A stretch of 64,000 nucleotides of DNA from Branchiostoma floridae (taxonomy: Eukaryota > Chordata > Leptocardii > Amphioxiformes > Branchiostomatidae), in NCBI RefSeq assembly GCF_000003815.2, contig NC_049980.1:12406591-12470590 (forward strand). Direction: 5' to 3'. The notes under the pieces are model-generated. The model saw nothing but the letters and a program-made list of their open reading frames with translations, was not told the DNA's origin and searched no databases. Position numbers and translations under genes: made by a program. Within the stretch, counting starts at the first letter, position 1; each line of letters begins with the position of its first letter. Positions 1-13,515 of this stretch are shown here, one piece after another.

Positions 1-3000
1 TGAACTATCTGATAGAAATTACGTGTGTTTTCATAAATCGTCAATGACATCCGGTGGTCACAGAAAGAGTTTGAAATATTCTGTCAAACCTTGTTTGCCA
101 ACCACCTGGCGTACCCAACCACCGACAGGCATACATTAACCACATTAAAACCGTCCCGTAAGATTTTACATAATTAAGACCTTCTTGTCGGAAGTAACCA
201 TCCAAAGTCAACAACCATTTTTCCTCAATACCTTAAGTGGGTTGTTATGATCAATATCAAGGATCTCTTGCAAAGACTACAATTCCTGCGTCCCTCACTA
301 TTGCTCTTTGTTGAAATGGGTCGGGGCTGGGATGTTTAAGTTTGCACAAAGTTATGACAGTCTTACCCCTCACCCTACAGATCGTTCAACGTATTTCAGA
401 ACTGATAACGAACAATTATATTACGTTTTGTGTTATTTGAATGCTTTGTGTGTTTTCTGAATTGTACTTTCACATCTTGCATCATATTTGTTGTATTTCG
501 ATAATACAACCAAGGGTAACACAAATCCAATTTCAGTCACGGTATGGTCGCTCAGTGATAGCCGTCTCATAGCAAGAGGACTTAGCATAAGTCAAAATGT
601 TCTTAGAACAAGTGTGAACAGTTTTTGTGCTTCATCCACCTTCATGGACAGTGATATCTAGTGGAAACTGCGCTGATTGCCCACCGCAGTACAGTGTCAT
701 AGTACCCCACGGAAGTACCATCATCGCCAAGTCTTTGAGCGCCTTTAGGAACTGGGAGGTTTGATATCTAACCCGACGTAAACGATCCCCTTTCTGTGCG
801 GTCTTTGTCAGTTTGCAGCGCCGGGAAACTCGCTTTCAATTTCATGGGTGGCGGCGCCTTGTCTCTTCCGCCGGGCTCCCTCCCCTAGCTAACCTTGAGT
901 TAACATTCAAAGCAAATGGCTCTCCTATTACCTCGTTCAGACATGTCTTATTACACCCGTTTCCCTGTTAAACGATTCCGTCCCGCGGGTATTGTACGCT
1001 CTTCATCTTTCTCAACCAGCGACCATGATCTACTACAATTTCATGTATTCCAGCCGGGTGTCAATTTTGCGGTAATGAAGAATACGAGAAGGTCACTATC
1101 TTTTAAACTAGGAAGATGACGTTTTCGGGAACACCACAAAACTCGTGAACAGTCTTTAGCGTTGTACTGTTATTAAGCCTGTGGTCGCTCAGATACTTAA
1201 ACAGGTCAAACTGTTCCTAATTTGGTTTATATTTGTATCTATCTTCTTCAGGAAATGTTGCATTAAGTATTTCGCTTTATGCTTTATCTTTTATACGTAG
1301 ATGTGAATAAAGAAATTAAGAAAAGGATTAAAAAACCTTTTCCAGATTATGGTATAGCAGGAAAGGTAAAAATAATCACCTATGTTCTAGTTCCAATTTG
1401 GAAACATTTATTACCTTTTGATGATTCATAAAATCATAATTTTCAGGGTCCTATCAACCTTGTTATTATTAGAAACACTGCCCCCACATTTGCAGTATTT
1501 CTGTGAATTCTTTATCTTCCCAGATTTACAGAAATTTGGCAGCTGTGTGAGTTTATTTTTTCCAGTACCATTGACCTATTTTGTTTTTATCCTTGCTTTG
1601 ACAAACACAGAATATTATAATGGTTGATACCATTCTCTAGACGGTTCAGGAATAATTTTGCTCTTCCTTCCACCACCCCTTCCCCCTCTGTCCCTTTCTT
1701 CCACCCTACCCCCGCTCGCCGTCCCGAATCCTTTGACCTCTTTATCCCGCCCCACTACACAGCTTGTCACTCCCGCCATTGACAGGCGCGATAACCGCCT
1801 GGTAATAAAATTCATCTCAGATTTTCCAATCCTCCCCGCAAAAGCGGGCAAATCGATTCTTGTTAATTACATCCAATGTGACTCCTCTCCTCTCCGACAC
1901 CGACCCATTGATTTTCAAGCAACCCCGCTTTACATTTGAAAGGCTCGACCCCGGGGAGATTGATCTTACGCGTTTGGAGGGACCTAAACCAATAAGTCAG
2001 CAATAGCAAGCCGCGGAGGATACTGCCAACAAATTAAAATCCCGGGAGTTGGTGCGGCCGCTTGTCGTCCGCCGTAAAACCTTCATTACGCGGGAGAGGG
2101 GAGCCGGTTAGCGCGCCCATGCATCATAACATCACCCCCGTGCATGCACACGTCACGAGAAAAACATAAATACTCTGGTGTTGTAATTTTATTACAGATA
2201 TATGGCTTTGTACACAATACATTATAAGGTCGAGCGCGTGGCGCTCACCTCTCACTTAGACCAGTTTTTCACATATGGCGCACTTCTTCCAGAATAACAC
2301 AACTTCTGACCGCCTTAACCCCGTATAAAGCACGGAAAAGAGTGGCAATAGATAAGAACAATCATATAGGGTCTCTAACGTAAGTACATATCCCTGTGGA
2401 GGACAATAGGTGTACGATTTTAACCAAATTGGCGCACAGATGGCGCTAATGAATATGAAATAGTTCAACGCCCGGGGCCGTGTAACGAAAAAATATCTAT
2501 AATCAGGAAAGTTCTCTCTGAGGATATATTTGCATAAGTCGGCCTAATGCCGCGGTATAAGGTTGTCAATAATTTAGCGTACACACAGTTGATCACTTCT
2601 GAAAGGTGGAGACGCATGATACATATTGATTACGATCTTGTGGCAAATGATGTCGTCATATGTAATTGTTGGTTGGCGCGCTGTGGCACCCTTTCGTAAT
2701 TGCTTATAAACCCTCACTTGACGCGTGCACCACTATAACACTTAACAATGACTCGTCCTATCAAAGTAACACCAGAACATGACTTATCTGAGTAGATGTC
2801 CAGATCATATAACACTTGGGAAATTAAGCACTGTAAACTTTCTGACAAGAAAATGGGAGAAATAGTATCTGGTATTTCCGATGGAAAAGATTCCTGAAGC
2901 CCCCTCCCGAAAGATATTGTGACTGAAATACTTGAAAAAGGACAATTTTGCACAATGCAAACGCTTTTCGAACTTTTGGTGTATCATTACAATGCACGTA

Positions 3001-3603
3001 GCCATTGCGTGATATCTCATGTGATCTGAGCGCAGAAAAACCCCCTGTAAATCTGGTAGTAAAATTGGAATCAGGTTTCGGCCAGAGTTTCCTGGGTATG
3101 ATGTAGAGGTGTGATTTCCCAGACCTGGCAAAGTAATCAAAAATAATCCAGCCTATTTCCTCAACTGTCACTCCTGTACGGAAAATCAATGGCGGGAGGC
3201 ATCTTTTTGTCTCGGCCTATTCGTCTTCCTGACACAAAACGTAAGAGTCGACATTTTTACTTCCGATAGTCAATATCTTAAATTGCTATAAAGACTTGGA
3301 CTCTGAGTCTATCCTAAGTTGTAACACATCACTTTTAACTGCTCTATTAAGAATTCAGGAGGTGCCCACGAACGAGATGTTACGAGTTGATGAGGGACTA
3401 CATAGCATATGCACCGCACACACACACCAAGCACGGAAAATATATAGAACATTGACCTAGGAAAATAAATCTAGGCAGCTACAAGGTGTTAAAGTCTTGA
3501 TGAATTATATGCAGTCAGTGTGGAAATTATCTGCTACCTCCACCGTTGTCATGCTTCCTGACTGGCATCGCATCGCTGGCGGGTCGCTCGGCGGTGACCG
3601 TTG
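1..3603. other. Non-coding flank 3' of the bHLH gene
   Basis: I see no supported gene here. The open frames are short (under about 120 codons), lie in AT-rich or low-complexity sequence and show no domain. A pyrimidine-rich tract of C and T lies at about 1665-1735. The stretch lies downstream of the minus-strand bHLH gene and may contain its 3' UTR, but I could not find a convincing minus-strand AATAAA close to the stop codon. Confidence 0.5.
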
Positions 3604-4287
3604 CTACTTGTCGCCGCACTCCTTGCAGAGAGCGGCCGGTGAGGGACGCTGGACCTGGTACGACATCGAGCTCGGCGGCGGGTACAACATGCACTTAGTG
3701 TCCGGAGTGGGAAGGTTGGCCGACGGGTACGGCGTGGTCGGGGTGAAAGCTCCGTCGTAACAGGACATGGCAGCCTGGAGGTTGTGGTTTAGATAAGCGA
3801 CAAGTCTCCTCATTTCCTCCAAGGCGTTAGCCTGCATTAAGATGTAGTTCTTGGCGAGTAGTAAGGTTGCGATTTTGGAGAGCTTCCGAACGGACGGGCT
3901 GTGCGCGTAGGGTATGACGGAGCGCAGTTCGTCTAAAGCGTCGTTCAAGTCGTGCATCCTTCGTCGCTCGCGGGCGTTTATACCGAGTCTGACGGGTACC
4001 TTACGGGACTTCTTCTGTTTACCGTCGGCAGGAGCCTGGTCTACACCTGAGGCAGAACTGTCGTGTCCGTCTTGGTCTTCTGGATAACTGTCTGACAATC
4101 TTCCACCAGTGGGAGAGACGCAAGCTTCGTCCTCCCGATCGCGACTGCCTCCGCCCTCGGCGCCAGGAGTCAAATCGCCCGCGCAGTCGTTCGGTCGACC
4201 CGTTGGGTGCAGACGTTCTAGCTGGTTGTGCTCGATGCTTCTAAAGGCCGTCTCCTCGCCGAAAAGACCGTCCCCACCAGCGTCCAT
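3604..4287 (-). CDS. Bhlhe22/23: bHLH transcription factor of the BHLHE22/BHLHE23 (Beta3/Olig-related) family
   Basis: Single-exon gene of 227 residues. The bHLH domain spans about residues 100-166. The basic region reads [19 protein letters not shown], followed by a loop containing [20 protein letters not shown] and a second helix containing [20 protein letters not shown]. This is nearly identical to vertebrate BHLHE22/BHLHE23. The N-terminal 90 residues are acidic and rich in Gly, Ser and Asp; the tail is rich in Pro, Ser and Tyr. In the family the protein binds E-boxes, mostly as a repressor, and acts in neuronal specification (retina, dorsal spinal cord); those roles are family knowledge. 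The Met at 4287 is the only in-frame start that gives the full frame. Vertebrate orthologues are also intronless. It stands alone beside a ~29-kb gene-poor tract. BHLHE22 and BHLHE23 cannot be told apart, as expected for an unduplicated invertebrate gene. Confidence 0.95.
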   Translation of the reverse strand: MDAGGDGLFGEETAFRSIEHNQLERLHPTGRPNDCAGDLTPGAEGGGSRDREDEACVSPTGGRLSDSYPEDQDGHDSSASGVDQAPADGKQKKSRKVPVRLGINARERRRMHDLNDALDELRSVIPYAHSPSVRKLSKIATLLLAKNYILMQANALEEMRRLVAYLNHNLQAAMSCYDGAFTPTTPYPSANLPTPDTKCMLYPPPSSMSYQVQRPSPAALCKECGDK

Positions 4288-4398
4288 CGTGTGTACAACG
4301 CCAATAAAACGGGCCCTTAGTCAAGATTAGCGGCTGCACGGTCCGACTTCCACCGGGCCTGCTTTCAATAAAACATGTCAGAACTGCGTCTCATCCGC

Positions 4399-4407
4399 CT
4401 TAAATAT
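4399..4407 (-). promoter_or_regulatory. Possible TATA-like box of the bHLH gene
   Basis: On the minus strand the sequence reads TATTTAAGG about 112 bp upstream of the bHLH start codon. Position and orientation would suit a core promoter with a short 5' UTR. AT-rich octamers are frequent, so this is weak. Confidence 0.25.
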
Positions 4408-7400
4408 GCTGCACATATCTGTGGGCTATCAGAAATACGGTTACATTGTCTGATACCGCGCCGGGATTTGCGCCTGTCAGTTTCCCGCTATGTCAGCCAA
4501 TCGTGCCTCCCAATTAATTACCTCGGTGACAGACGGATAAATTTCACTTATCCCATTGGCCAGTGCGAAGCCACCCGCCAGACCTACGCATTTGCAAACA
4601 CCCCCATAAACAGCTGAGATTATACACACACACTGCATACAATGGAAGAGAGAAGCTATCAACTAAATGCAAAAATAGCATATGGTGAATCCAATATAAT
4701 TCTATATCATTACGCACACCTTTATCCGCCGGTGAGAATTTATTGCCCCCGAAGTGGGCACGGGATTACGCCTCAATTTGCTTTCATTCCGCGAAAAGTT
4801 TGATCGGTTCCGTGCCTATTAGAAACGCTTATTGACATTAGGATCTGAATTTGTCTCCATAGAATAGTACATGTGACGTACTGGTGTCCACAGAGCAGCG
4901 TAGAGCCTACCGACAAAGTTTCTCCCTCCTCACAACCTGTCTAACCTTCCGCTCATAACCAGGATTAAACAGAACAAGTAGTCAATGTAATAACGCTAGT
5001 TTCCTCTGCCCTCTCAGAAGCTCTCTATTACCGAGCGACGCGTTGGTTTTTCATGCCTTTTAACTTTCAAAGTCTCCAAGAGTTGCTCTTCGTCTCATCG
5101 ACTTTTCTGACCTTTGGTTGGGCCCGGTTCAGAGGAAACGCCATTAAATTTGCGAGCCGAAGCTGTATCCGGCGGTGCCATGCAGCCGGTCCAATCAAAG
5201 AACCTCCTATCACACCTCCAACAACCTATAGGGCTGAGTATAGATTTTTTCATCAGCGCGGCCGGAGCTTTAGGTAATTTGGAGGAATCTCCAATATTGT
5301 ACAGCGGATATCTCCCGGATGCCGGTAGACTGGAATCAGGAACAAACTCGATAAATAATTGCAACATGTAATGAAGTGCTATCGGAAATTTGTACACGAG
5401 CGCGCGTGAGGTGAGAGCATTTAGTAAACGCTAGGCTGCTCTCCCGACGCCCGTCTCCTCTCCTTTGTGTTCAGAGTCTGGCAGACGATGAGAATGATTC
5501 CCGCGGAAACTAAACGATGGCCCGCCGGTCTTGTCTGCCCCGCTTTTTAGTTGCTCATTCCACGTCTATCGTTTACGGACTGATGGACAATCATGTGGGC
5601 AGACACTATCTGATAAAAGGCAAATCGGAAAATAGGATAGGAATCAACCACGGCCCTCCTATTAAGGGAGATCTCTGCGTTGTTAAGTGTACAAAAAACG
5701 GTCAATTTAGGTCTATTACGGGCGCTAGGCGAAATAGAGGGCATTCGTTTTCCCGTTGACAGACTCATATGTTCTCCTCAATTTAGGCGACGCCTTTGAA
5801 AGGTGCCCGCTGCGCGTAGGGACCCACCGAATACACAAGGCAGATGGGCCGGTGTGAAAAAAGCTTTTCAGGGGTGATACTAATATTTCTCTTCTCCATT
5901 CACACCGGTAATCAAAGGGGTATAAAGTGCGCATACGTAAGTGATTAAGAGGACAAAGCAGGCGAGGGTTATTGAATGTTACACGGGAGCGCAGCGCCGT
6001 GTAGTGATTCTATCGGCCGAAGCGAATGGATCTCCCTCCCGTGAAAAAAGCAATACGGGCCGGGCCGATATCGAGTCGGCGTCGCCGGACGCAACCGCAA
6101 GGTATGTCGGCGCGCACCGGGCGGGAAGAATAACGGATCAGACCCGACAAATGCGATTTATTCCGCCCTATGACCAGATAAAGTTGCGATGGTATTCAGT
6201 AGTGAGGACTACACCAGCGGCTGTCGGCCAGAGATACGGAAGATTCGACTCACTGAGCAGATTTAACAAAAAAACCCATGCATTAGATTATCAATTTCAA
6301 TGCCGGCGACAATAACTCAATACCTCAACTGTCGGATAAGTTTTTTTTTTCTTTCTCGGCTATATCGTATTGTTACCAATACGGTTATATCACTGCGCTA
6401 TTTGTAAAAGATTCTTCTCTTTCTACTCACTGTACGTACATGTACATGTACGCACGAATTGCGACTGTTGTCGTAATAATCTAACCTCAATTACGGCATA
6501 GTGTAGTCGACGTTAAAACTACGCCACGGGGTAGATGGGAATTTGGTGGGAAGAGAGAACAAATGCAGCGGTGGGATTAAGTTCTGCGCGGGACGCTGGG
6601 AGGAAGGAGAATATGGGAAGAGGGCAAAGGAGCGCGCTCGTGTCTGGTAGAAGCCAAGTGAAGTTCCTGGCGTCCCTGTGGAGACTCTGAAAAAGACTTG
6701 CGAAATGCACTTGCCGAGAGCCCATGAAAAACGCATTAGGCATGGCTGGAAACCGTGCAAATAATTCACTACAGCACACCAGGGAGCAAGCCCTCTCCCG
6801 TCAAAGTTATTTTAGACGATGTTCGGCTCCCGTCTTCATATACAGGGTTGTTGTCGCTCAGACCCAGACGTTCTTCCAGCCATGTGCTGTTGCTTAGGCA
6901 GCTGGCATCGTCGACGTACAACACACAAAGCACAACTTTGCTTTTTTCACGTATTTTGTATTCTATTTTGCGCTTTTGTGGCCCGACGGTTGTAGTCCTC
7001 CCTAACCCTTTTGTTTGACTGCATACGGACTCAAGGGCAGAATGCGAGCTTTTGTGTGAGCAGAACACAGAGCATTGCCCTGCAAAGTGGCCGCTTCAAC
7101 CCTCTTCAAACATCAAGTCAAAGACACTACGTTGTTTACTTACAGCATATGTTACCCCGTTCAGAGTTGTTTGGTGGAGTTTAGTTCGGATCGATTCTAT
7201 GAAGGTTTGCGTTCTTACTTTGGTCAGGAAAAGTTCTGGGAAGCGTCTAAAAATCCGTGTATGAACATATGTGCCAGTATTCACTGAGGTGTTTGCGTGA
7301 AATCGCGCATTTGGCCAGAACGGTTGCGAGAGAGACCCCCTCCCCGCTCCAGGACTTTAGGGTTGGAACCCCCTTTTGGCTGGGGAGACAGCGAAAAGGT

Positions 7401-9214
7401 TCGGTACAGCTGCACAGGACAGCTCGCCACAATGGATGAAAAATTCCACTTGGTCACGCGAGTTTGGGCGGTTGCTTTCACCTCGAGAGCGGGTCTCTAT
7501 GAGGTACCGTTTGGAGGAGTCCACACGCTGAGAGTTATTCAGACCGTGTAATGGAATAGATCTTAATTAACTCGCGGCGTAAGAAGGCGTGGAAATGTGC
7601 GACGAGGGACCGGACCCACGGTCACCTCAGGCCTGCGTGCGCGGGAGGGTCAACACTTCTCTCCGCCGGAGAGATGTCATTTCGGCGTGAATGTCACTTT
7701 GGAGTGACCTACCAAGGGCACGGCACTGATCTGATGTTGTCTAGTGTTATAGCCATTCTAATAGAGCCCGAACCAACAATACATTATCCTTCTTCGGCGT
7801 GAAAGTAAGTTCGAGTCAAATTTCATTTGAGCAATGTTTGATGGAGATTCCTGAATCTAGAGCAACACAAATACATCATAAAGATCGGAGACTTTCATGA
7901 ATGTAATTTGAAGATAGGCCAAATGATATATTTATAACGCGTCTCAGAAATATTACGTGCAAGTTTATCGAAATGATATCGCAGGACTTTTGGAAACTTG
8001 TGGCCGAGTACAAGAGGTGGTAGAGAAAAGTTAGGCAACCTTGCGTAAAGTGCGTGGAAAGTGCCAGCCGTTTTTGGACAAGCCTGTAAAATTCATGAGT
8101 CCGTTGCCATGACTACACGCCAATCTGTCGCTAGAGGTGCTTATGTCTTATATGTGGCGAAAGTTTCACATGTAAGAGTACTTTTTTTACAAAGTGGATA
8201 ATATGTATTTGTACATTTAATAAAGTATATTCTGGATCAGTCCATTGAAGACAAAGACAGTAGATATATAAATGAATCACACCACAGTTCGGGCCAAGTT
8301 TTGTCATATTTGCCATGGACACTTCCAAAGAGCTGTCAGGATCGATCCGTGATCCCATCCATCCCACAATGCTCCTGTTGTCTTTGTTTCCGAGCCAAAA
8401 AGCAGGAGGTCGGCGGTACAGACCGCAGGTTGTGACCGCAGGCGACTCTCACCCCGGCTTCCCGCCCCCGTGTGCCACTCCAATTATACGGAGAGGAGCG
8501 CTCAATGTTTTGTTGTGCGTTTTACATTATTTTACACCTCTTTGATGGACAGAAGCGTCGTTGTATTCTGTGTTGTTGGCGGGATGGACTTAACTTCAAA
8601 TACTTCGATGTAATTGTGAGCAAGAGTTCAAACGTTATGACAAAATGTTCTTATGAAACGTAGATTGGGTCGTTCAAAAAGTTTATGAGTAGTTTTAATT
8701 TGAGAGCACTAGTTGCGTGCTAGATGTTTGCGGGGCTGCATTTTACCTTCTTATACTTTAAGAATTCCAATATGAGTCAACTTTTTCTTAAGTCAACTTT
8801 CAGTAGTCAATGTATATGTCGACTTAGGTTAGTGGTTGGATATTTTCATGAGATACAAGAAGTTTGGAAACGGTCAAAGGTTGCAGACAGCATCTGCTCT
8901 CTTTTGTCATTGGATTAAGTAGTCTATATTTCTTTACTGAATGTATTGGGTAGTGTATACATATATTTAAAAAAAGAAGTAATTCATCTTAGACGAGATT
9001 TGAATTGGTAAATGAAGAGGTGGAAAATTATTGGTGTTGAAAACTTTGATGGCGATGCCACCCACTGGTGGTGTCAGGGGTGACCGATACAGGTGGTTAT
9101 GTCGGCGGGACCACGTGACCCCCGGCTGGGAACACGTCTGTGTCAATTTCACGCGGTGACATGCGCAGAGAGGTGCTTTTGTGTTCGGCAGGGTGGGGTC
9201 AGGCCGGCTGAAAA
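4408..9214. other. Upstream flank of the bHLH gene; no gene seen
   Basis: No ORF with recognisable domain or codon pattern. Composition is more balanced and CpG-richer than in the later intergenic sequence, particularly about 5.0-6.3 kb and 6.5-7.7 kb, which would fit promoter-proximal regulatory DNA. An 18-bp perfect palindrome built from GTACAT repeats lies at 6435-6452. Which parts are functional cannot be judged from one sequence. Confidence 0.4.
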
Positions 9215-10370
9215 TGGCCGCAACTTTGTGTTGTGACAGACGAGCTTTATTGACGCAACAAAAAGAACAATGACAATGACTTTCGCACGGTCGGAATTTC
9301 TACAAACTGCGAAATACAGAACAGTCAGAAGAAATCTTGAAAATCATCCTTATTAAACAATGAAAAATAACATACCTTAATCTGTAATATCTTGTTTCTA
9401 TCTGGTGGAGCTAGTCGTTGGTTCAGTATCTTTTATAACAACAAAGAAATCGTTTATGTTTTTACCTATATTAACATTGCGAGAGTTGTTACATCTAAAG
9501 ATATGTTAAAATCTGCTTGTGGTGACGATCATCTTACAAAGCTGTTTACAAATTACAAGTATAGCCGCCAGTACCGGTAGACAAAATTATAGCTTTATGT
9601 TAGCTGTCTTATAGGTCTATTCTATTCTCCAGAACAATCAGAATGATAGGAAGATGCTTTAAGCTGTTACATTACATAATATTATGTGCATGAAGCATCA
9701 CGTAGCATTATACCAGTTTGTAAAGAATGACAAATATTCAGCATACTTTTAAGTTCGGTTTAAAAAAAATATAATGTTATAATATGTTACATCGTTAAAA
9801 AAACTCTTTAAAAATTGAGCTGATAGGGACTGCGGTCGACGACATCTGTCGGGTGATATTTCATTAAAAAAGTGGCAATATGTCAAACAAAGTCCCGATA
9901 GGCACGATACAATATTGGAGCCGGACCGCGAGGACCGGAGTTTTTATCGATTTGTCACCACTTTAGTGAGAAGTGGCAATCTGTTAGATCTAACGCTGGA
10001 TGGGTTCGGTCTGTGTAGCCGCTCGCGGGTCCTGGGGAACTTCAGCAGTGATGTTGTGATGTGAGCCGACGCCAGCTCACGGCAGGAATGCATACACTAG
10101 CTATATTGACACGACAAAAAGTACAGTGACTTTTGTGTGGTCAACTGTAAACTAAAAAAAATAGGGATACAGAGTAAATCGTAACATTCCACTGACTAAA
10201 CTGTAAACAATAAAGGATAACAAAAGCCTTTATACAATCAGGTGGGGCTAAACATTATCTTTTCTAACTACGAAGCAATATTTATTTATTTAGTTATCTT
10301 AGCATTATGAGTGCTGTCGGATCTTATAAGATATAGTCAAATCTATTTCTAGCATCGAGTATCTTGTAAT
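9215..10370 (+). repeat. Diverged direct duplication, two arms about 0.86 kb apart
   Basis: The stretch around 9238-9530 resembles 10100-10360. Shared landmarks in order are: a TATTGAC(G)CAACAAAAAG-like start; TACAGTGAC/GACAATGACTTT; GGTGGAGCTA/GGTGGGGCTA; an AACAAAGAAATCG/AACTACGAAGCAATA block; and an ATTAACATT/CTTAGCATT block followed by ATCTAAAGATAT/ATCTTATAAGATAT. The copies differ by many substitutions and indels, so this is an old duplication. No coding function is seen in either arm. Confidence 0.45.
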
Positions 10371-13089
10371 CTATAGTATACACAGGACTGTGAATAACGA
10401 ATTGCGTAAGATATCATACCAAGAGCATTCCATGACAATGGTATCAGTGTTTAATACAATCCAATTCCACAAAGGGATACGAGCGGAAACAGTAGGAATT
10501 CCATATTCAGATTGCGACAGTATCCTCTGCCAGCTCGTCATTGAGTTATATGTGGCTTTCAAAACTATCCAAAACTATTGCCACTTCCGTAAGTTGACAC
10601 AATGCAAGACTGGGTTCAAGCTTTCTCAAAACTCTTTTATAGAGTTCATAGCTTAACTGATTAATCAGTAAAATAGTAGAAAAGCGCCCCTCGGCCAAAG
10701 CGAAAGCAAGGAAGTCAACGCGTAATGGTTAAACATTTATATTGATATTGCAAACTAGCAGTGTATGGAAAAGGTGTGCTATGATCTTATGTCACCATGA
10801 AACGATAATTGAAATGGTAGTAATAAATTTATTTTAGATACGTGCTCAAAGACACGTGACATATGATAAATTCAAGGATAGATCGTCTTTATGTGAACTA
10901 GTTACTAGTATAGCCATCGCCATCACTGCAGCATATCAATTTCTGAAATATAGTTTTCTTAGGTTTGGCTTTTGATGCTGACATATGCAGTATATATGAC
11001 AGAGACACCCACACTTTTTGCTTGTTCTATACCATTTATCATATCATATTATGTATAATGTCACTACATAGTACACAACAGAAAAAGACTCCACTCCCCA
11101 GAACCCAAGGCGCTGTGCTTCCCCATCCATCTTTGATTTGGCACAACACGCTCAACAGGCATTAAGTAATGGCCCGCGTGGGAGACGGTATCTTTATCCT
11201 CATCAGCTCACAGAAAACATTAAATGGTTTATAAGATTAACGGCCTCCATTCTGCCTACTTCTCCTTGGAGGCAGTCAAGACGCTACAGGCATGTCTTCG
11301 AGGGGAGAGCAGTCAATGTAACTCAGGTATTGACTCTCCAATCACCTGACTGTACTTCATTAAACCGGTTCATTGGTAAAATATCAATTTGCTGTTTACA
11401 ATATGTTGATTTGAGTTCCGATTAATGACAAAACATCATGATATAAAGAATGTATCTGATACTTGGCTTATCTTTACTTATTAGTTACTGGTACGGGAAG
11501 AAAAATTCGCTTAAACAACTTTGCTGTCTTATCTGTAATAATGATAGACATGTTATGCAAATGATTGCACTGCACTATTAAAGGAGGAATGATTAATATA
11601 CCATTATAATAATATATCAGTAAGGTTATGTTTGTAGTGATATGTATTGATATATCAATATATCTTATGATACAACTACTCTGGAAACTACTCTGGGGTG
11701 TAATTATTAACATTTTGCTCCTTTCTTCTGATATCAATGGAAAACCATCACTAGATATATCATGATAACAATTCTTTAATTGTACAGGACAAATCATATA
11801 TGTTGGGCAGACCATCACTGATGTTAACATAATGTCTATATTGTAACTGATTTGTACTATGATGAATGAGAACTGTCTCTGAAAAAGGCAACAGTGGTCG
11901 TTGAAAACTTTATCCTTGTACACAGTTTAGCGATGTACTATGATTGCTACCAACACAGATGAGCTTCCATGATAATTTGAGAAATGTCTCATGGAGAGTT
12001 TTTTCAGGACGTTGACTTAATGATGTCGTAACCCGGTTGACAAAAAACAGTGAACTTCTGATCTACCATCTTGAGTTCTGTTGTAAAAAGACATGAAACA
12101 TACTTGACCTTTGACATACAATATCAAGACCATACCATCTGTCTGTGTCAAGTTGTGTATGGAACATCAGGAAAATATGAAAATAATAACCTATTTGGGG
12201 CAACATTCTAGTTTTCCAGTTTGATCTCATTTTAATGTTAGGTGATATTCTTTATTTTTCTTGTAGACGCAAATCTCAAGATTTACACAACTATTGGTGG
12301 CAGGAGCAAATGATTTTGTGATCCGGTGACGTGCTGATTACGGTTACTGGCGATCATGAAGTCTCCCGAGATTACGCGAGACGACCACCGGAAGAAGAGG
12401 AGGCTCACGGGAGATCACGGGGTCAGACGAGACAGAAGAACCGTGGCGCCGGCCTAAGGCACCTGACTGGCAAGTGCGTGCGGAAACATTACTTCATATA
12501 TCAAGTTAAGCAGACTAGAAATGACCAATGTGACTTTAGAAATGACAAGATGTTTTTTTTTTCTTCTTTAAATTCCCTCCATATCGGCGATAGTGACAAT
12601 GTACGTCTCCTCAACGTGTGAGATACTAAATATCATCACCAATCACTGCAGTACTACACTGTCACTGGCGAAAGGTTGTGGATGCTACCTGAAACGTCTG
12701 ACCAGACCATTTACACATTATCTTGAGTATCTTATCATCTGGATGTGTAATCTTCGTCGACGTATCATGATTGGAAATGTATGGTTAAAGGCACAAATAT
12801 GTTTCTATGTTTGCATTTCTCTTTCAGTGTTGGTGATATATAAGTGTTGGTATTAAAACAGCTACAGAGTAAAAGTTATGATTGCTTTTCTTGGTGCCTG
12901 TGTCAAAATGTCCAACTGCGTTGTCCACTTTACCCTTAACATAAGCGCAATATCTGAATTCCTGGTGTACAGAAATCATAATGATTGTACGTTCACACTT
13001 GACACAAGAAGTAAATCTGAACAGATGGCCGGTCTAGACCTTCCAGAGCTGCCGTCTCCAAAGAATACCCGTCGACAAAAATGGATTAG
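10371..13089. other. AT-rich intergenic sequence, no supported gene
   Basis: The longest frame (11474-11923, minus, 149 codons) crosses sequence rich in TATATC/GATATA, including a 16-bp perfect palindrome at 11645-11660. It has no domain and looks like chance. Nothing else above background is seen. Confidence 0.4.
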
Positions 13090-13515
13090 TTTTGGGTCAG
13101 GCGACATATTTGATCCTGTGTCCCTCCCCCTTCTGCCTTGACGTCTGGATCACTCCACCATAGACGTTTGTCACTCACATATTGACCTCAACCGACGGGT
13201 TTGATTTAAGCGTCTCAGTCGGTTCAATCTGCGGAAAGAGGCCGTCTTGGCGNNNNNNNNNNNNNNNNNNNNNNNNNNNNNNNNNNNNNNNNNNNNNNNN
13301 NNNNNNNNNNNNNNNNNNNNNNNNNNNNNNNNNNNNNNNNNNNNNNNNNNNNTTTTGGGTCAGGCGACATATGTGATCCGGGGTCCGTCCCCGTTCGGCC
13401 TTGACGTCTGGATCACTCCACCATAGACGTTTGTCACTCACATATTGACCTCAACCGACGGGTTTGATTTAAGCGTCTCAGTCGGTTCAATCTGCGGAAA
13501 GAGGCCGTCTTGGCG
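13090..13515 (+). repeat. 163-bp direct repeat flanking a 100-N gap
   Basis: The sequence from 13090 to 13252 is repeated almost exactly at 13353-13515. Differences are confined to about ten bases near the left end of each copy (13107-13134 versus 13370-13397). The Ns at 13253-13352 sit exactly between the copies. Either this is a real tandem duplication or the two contig ends overlap (two haplotypes joined across an artificial gap). Confidence 0.85.
13253..13352. other. Assembly gap (100 N)
   Basis: A run of exactly 100 Ns, the usual placeholder for a gap of unknown size. Both borders end at the same sequence context, ...GTCTTGGCG on the left and the start of the repeated block on the right. 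Confidence 0.99.

Noticed and set aside
11474-11923. 149-codon minus-strand frame
   Set aside because: AT-rich sequence with palindromic TATATC words, no domain, and Ile/Tyr-rich composition as expected by chance.
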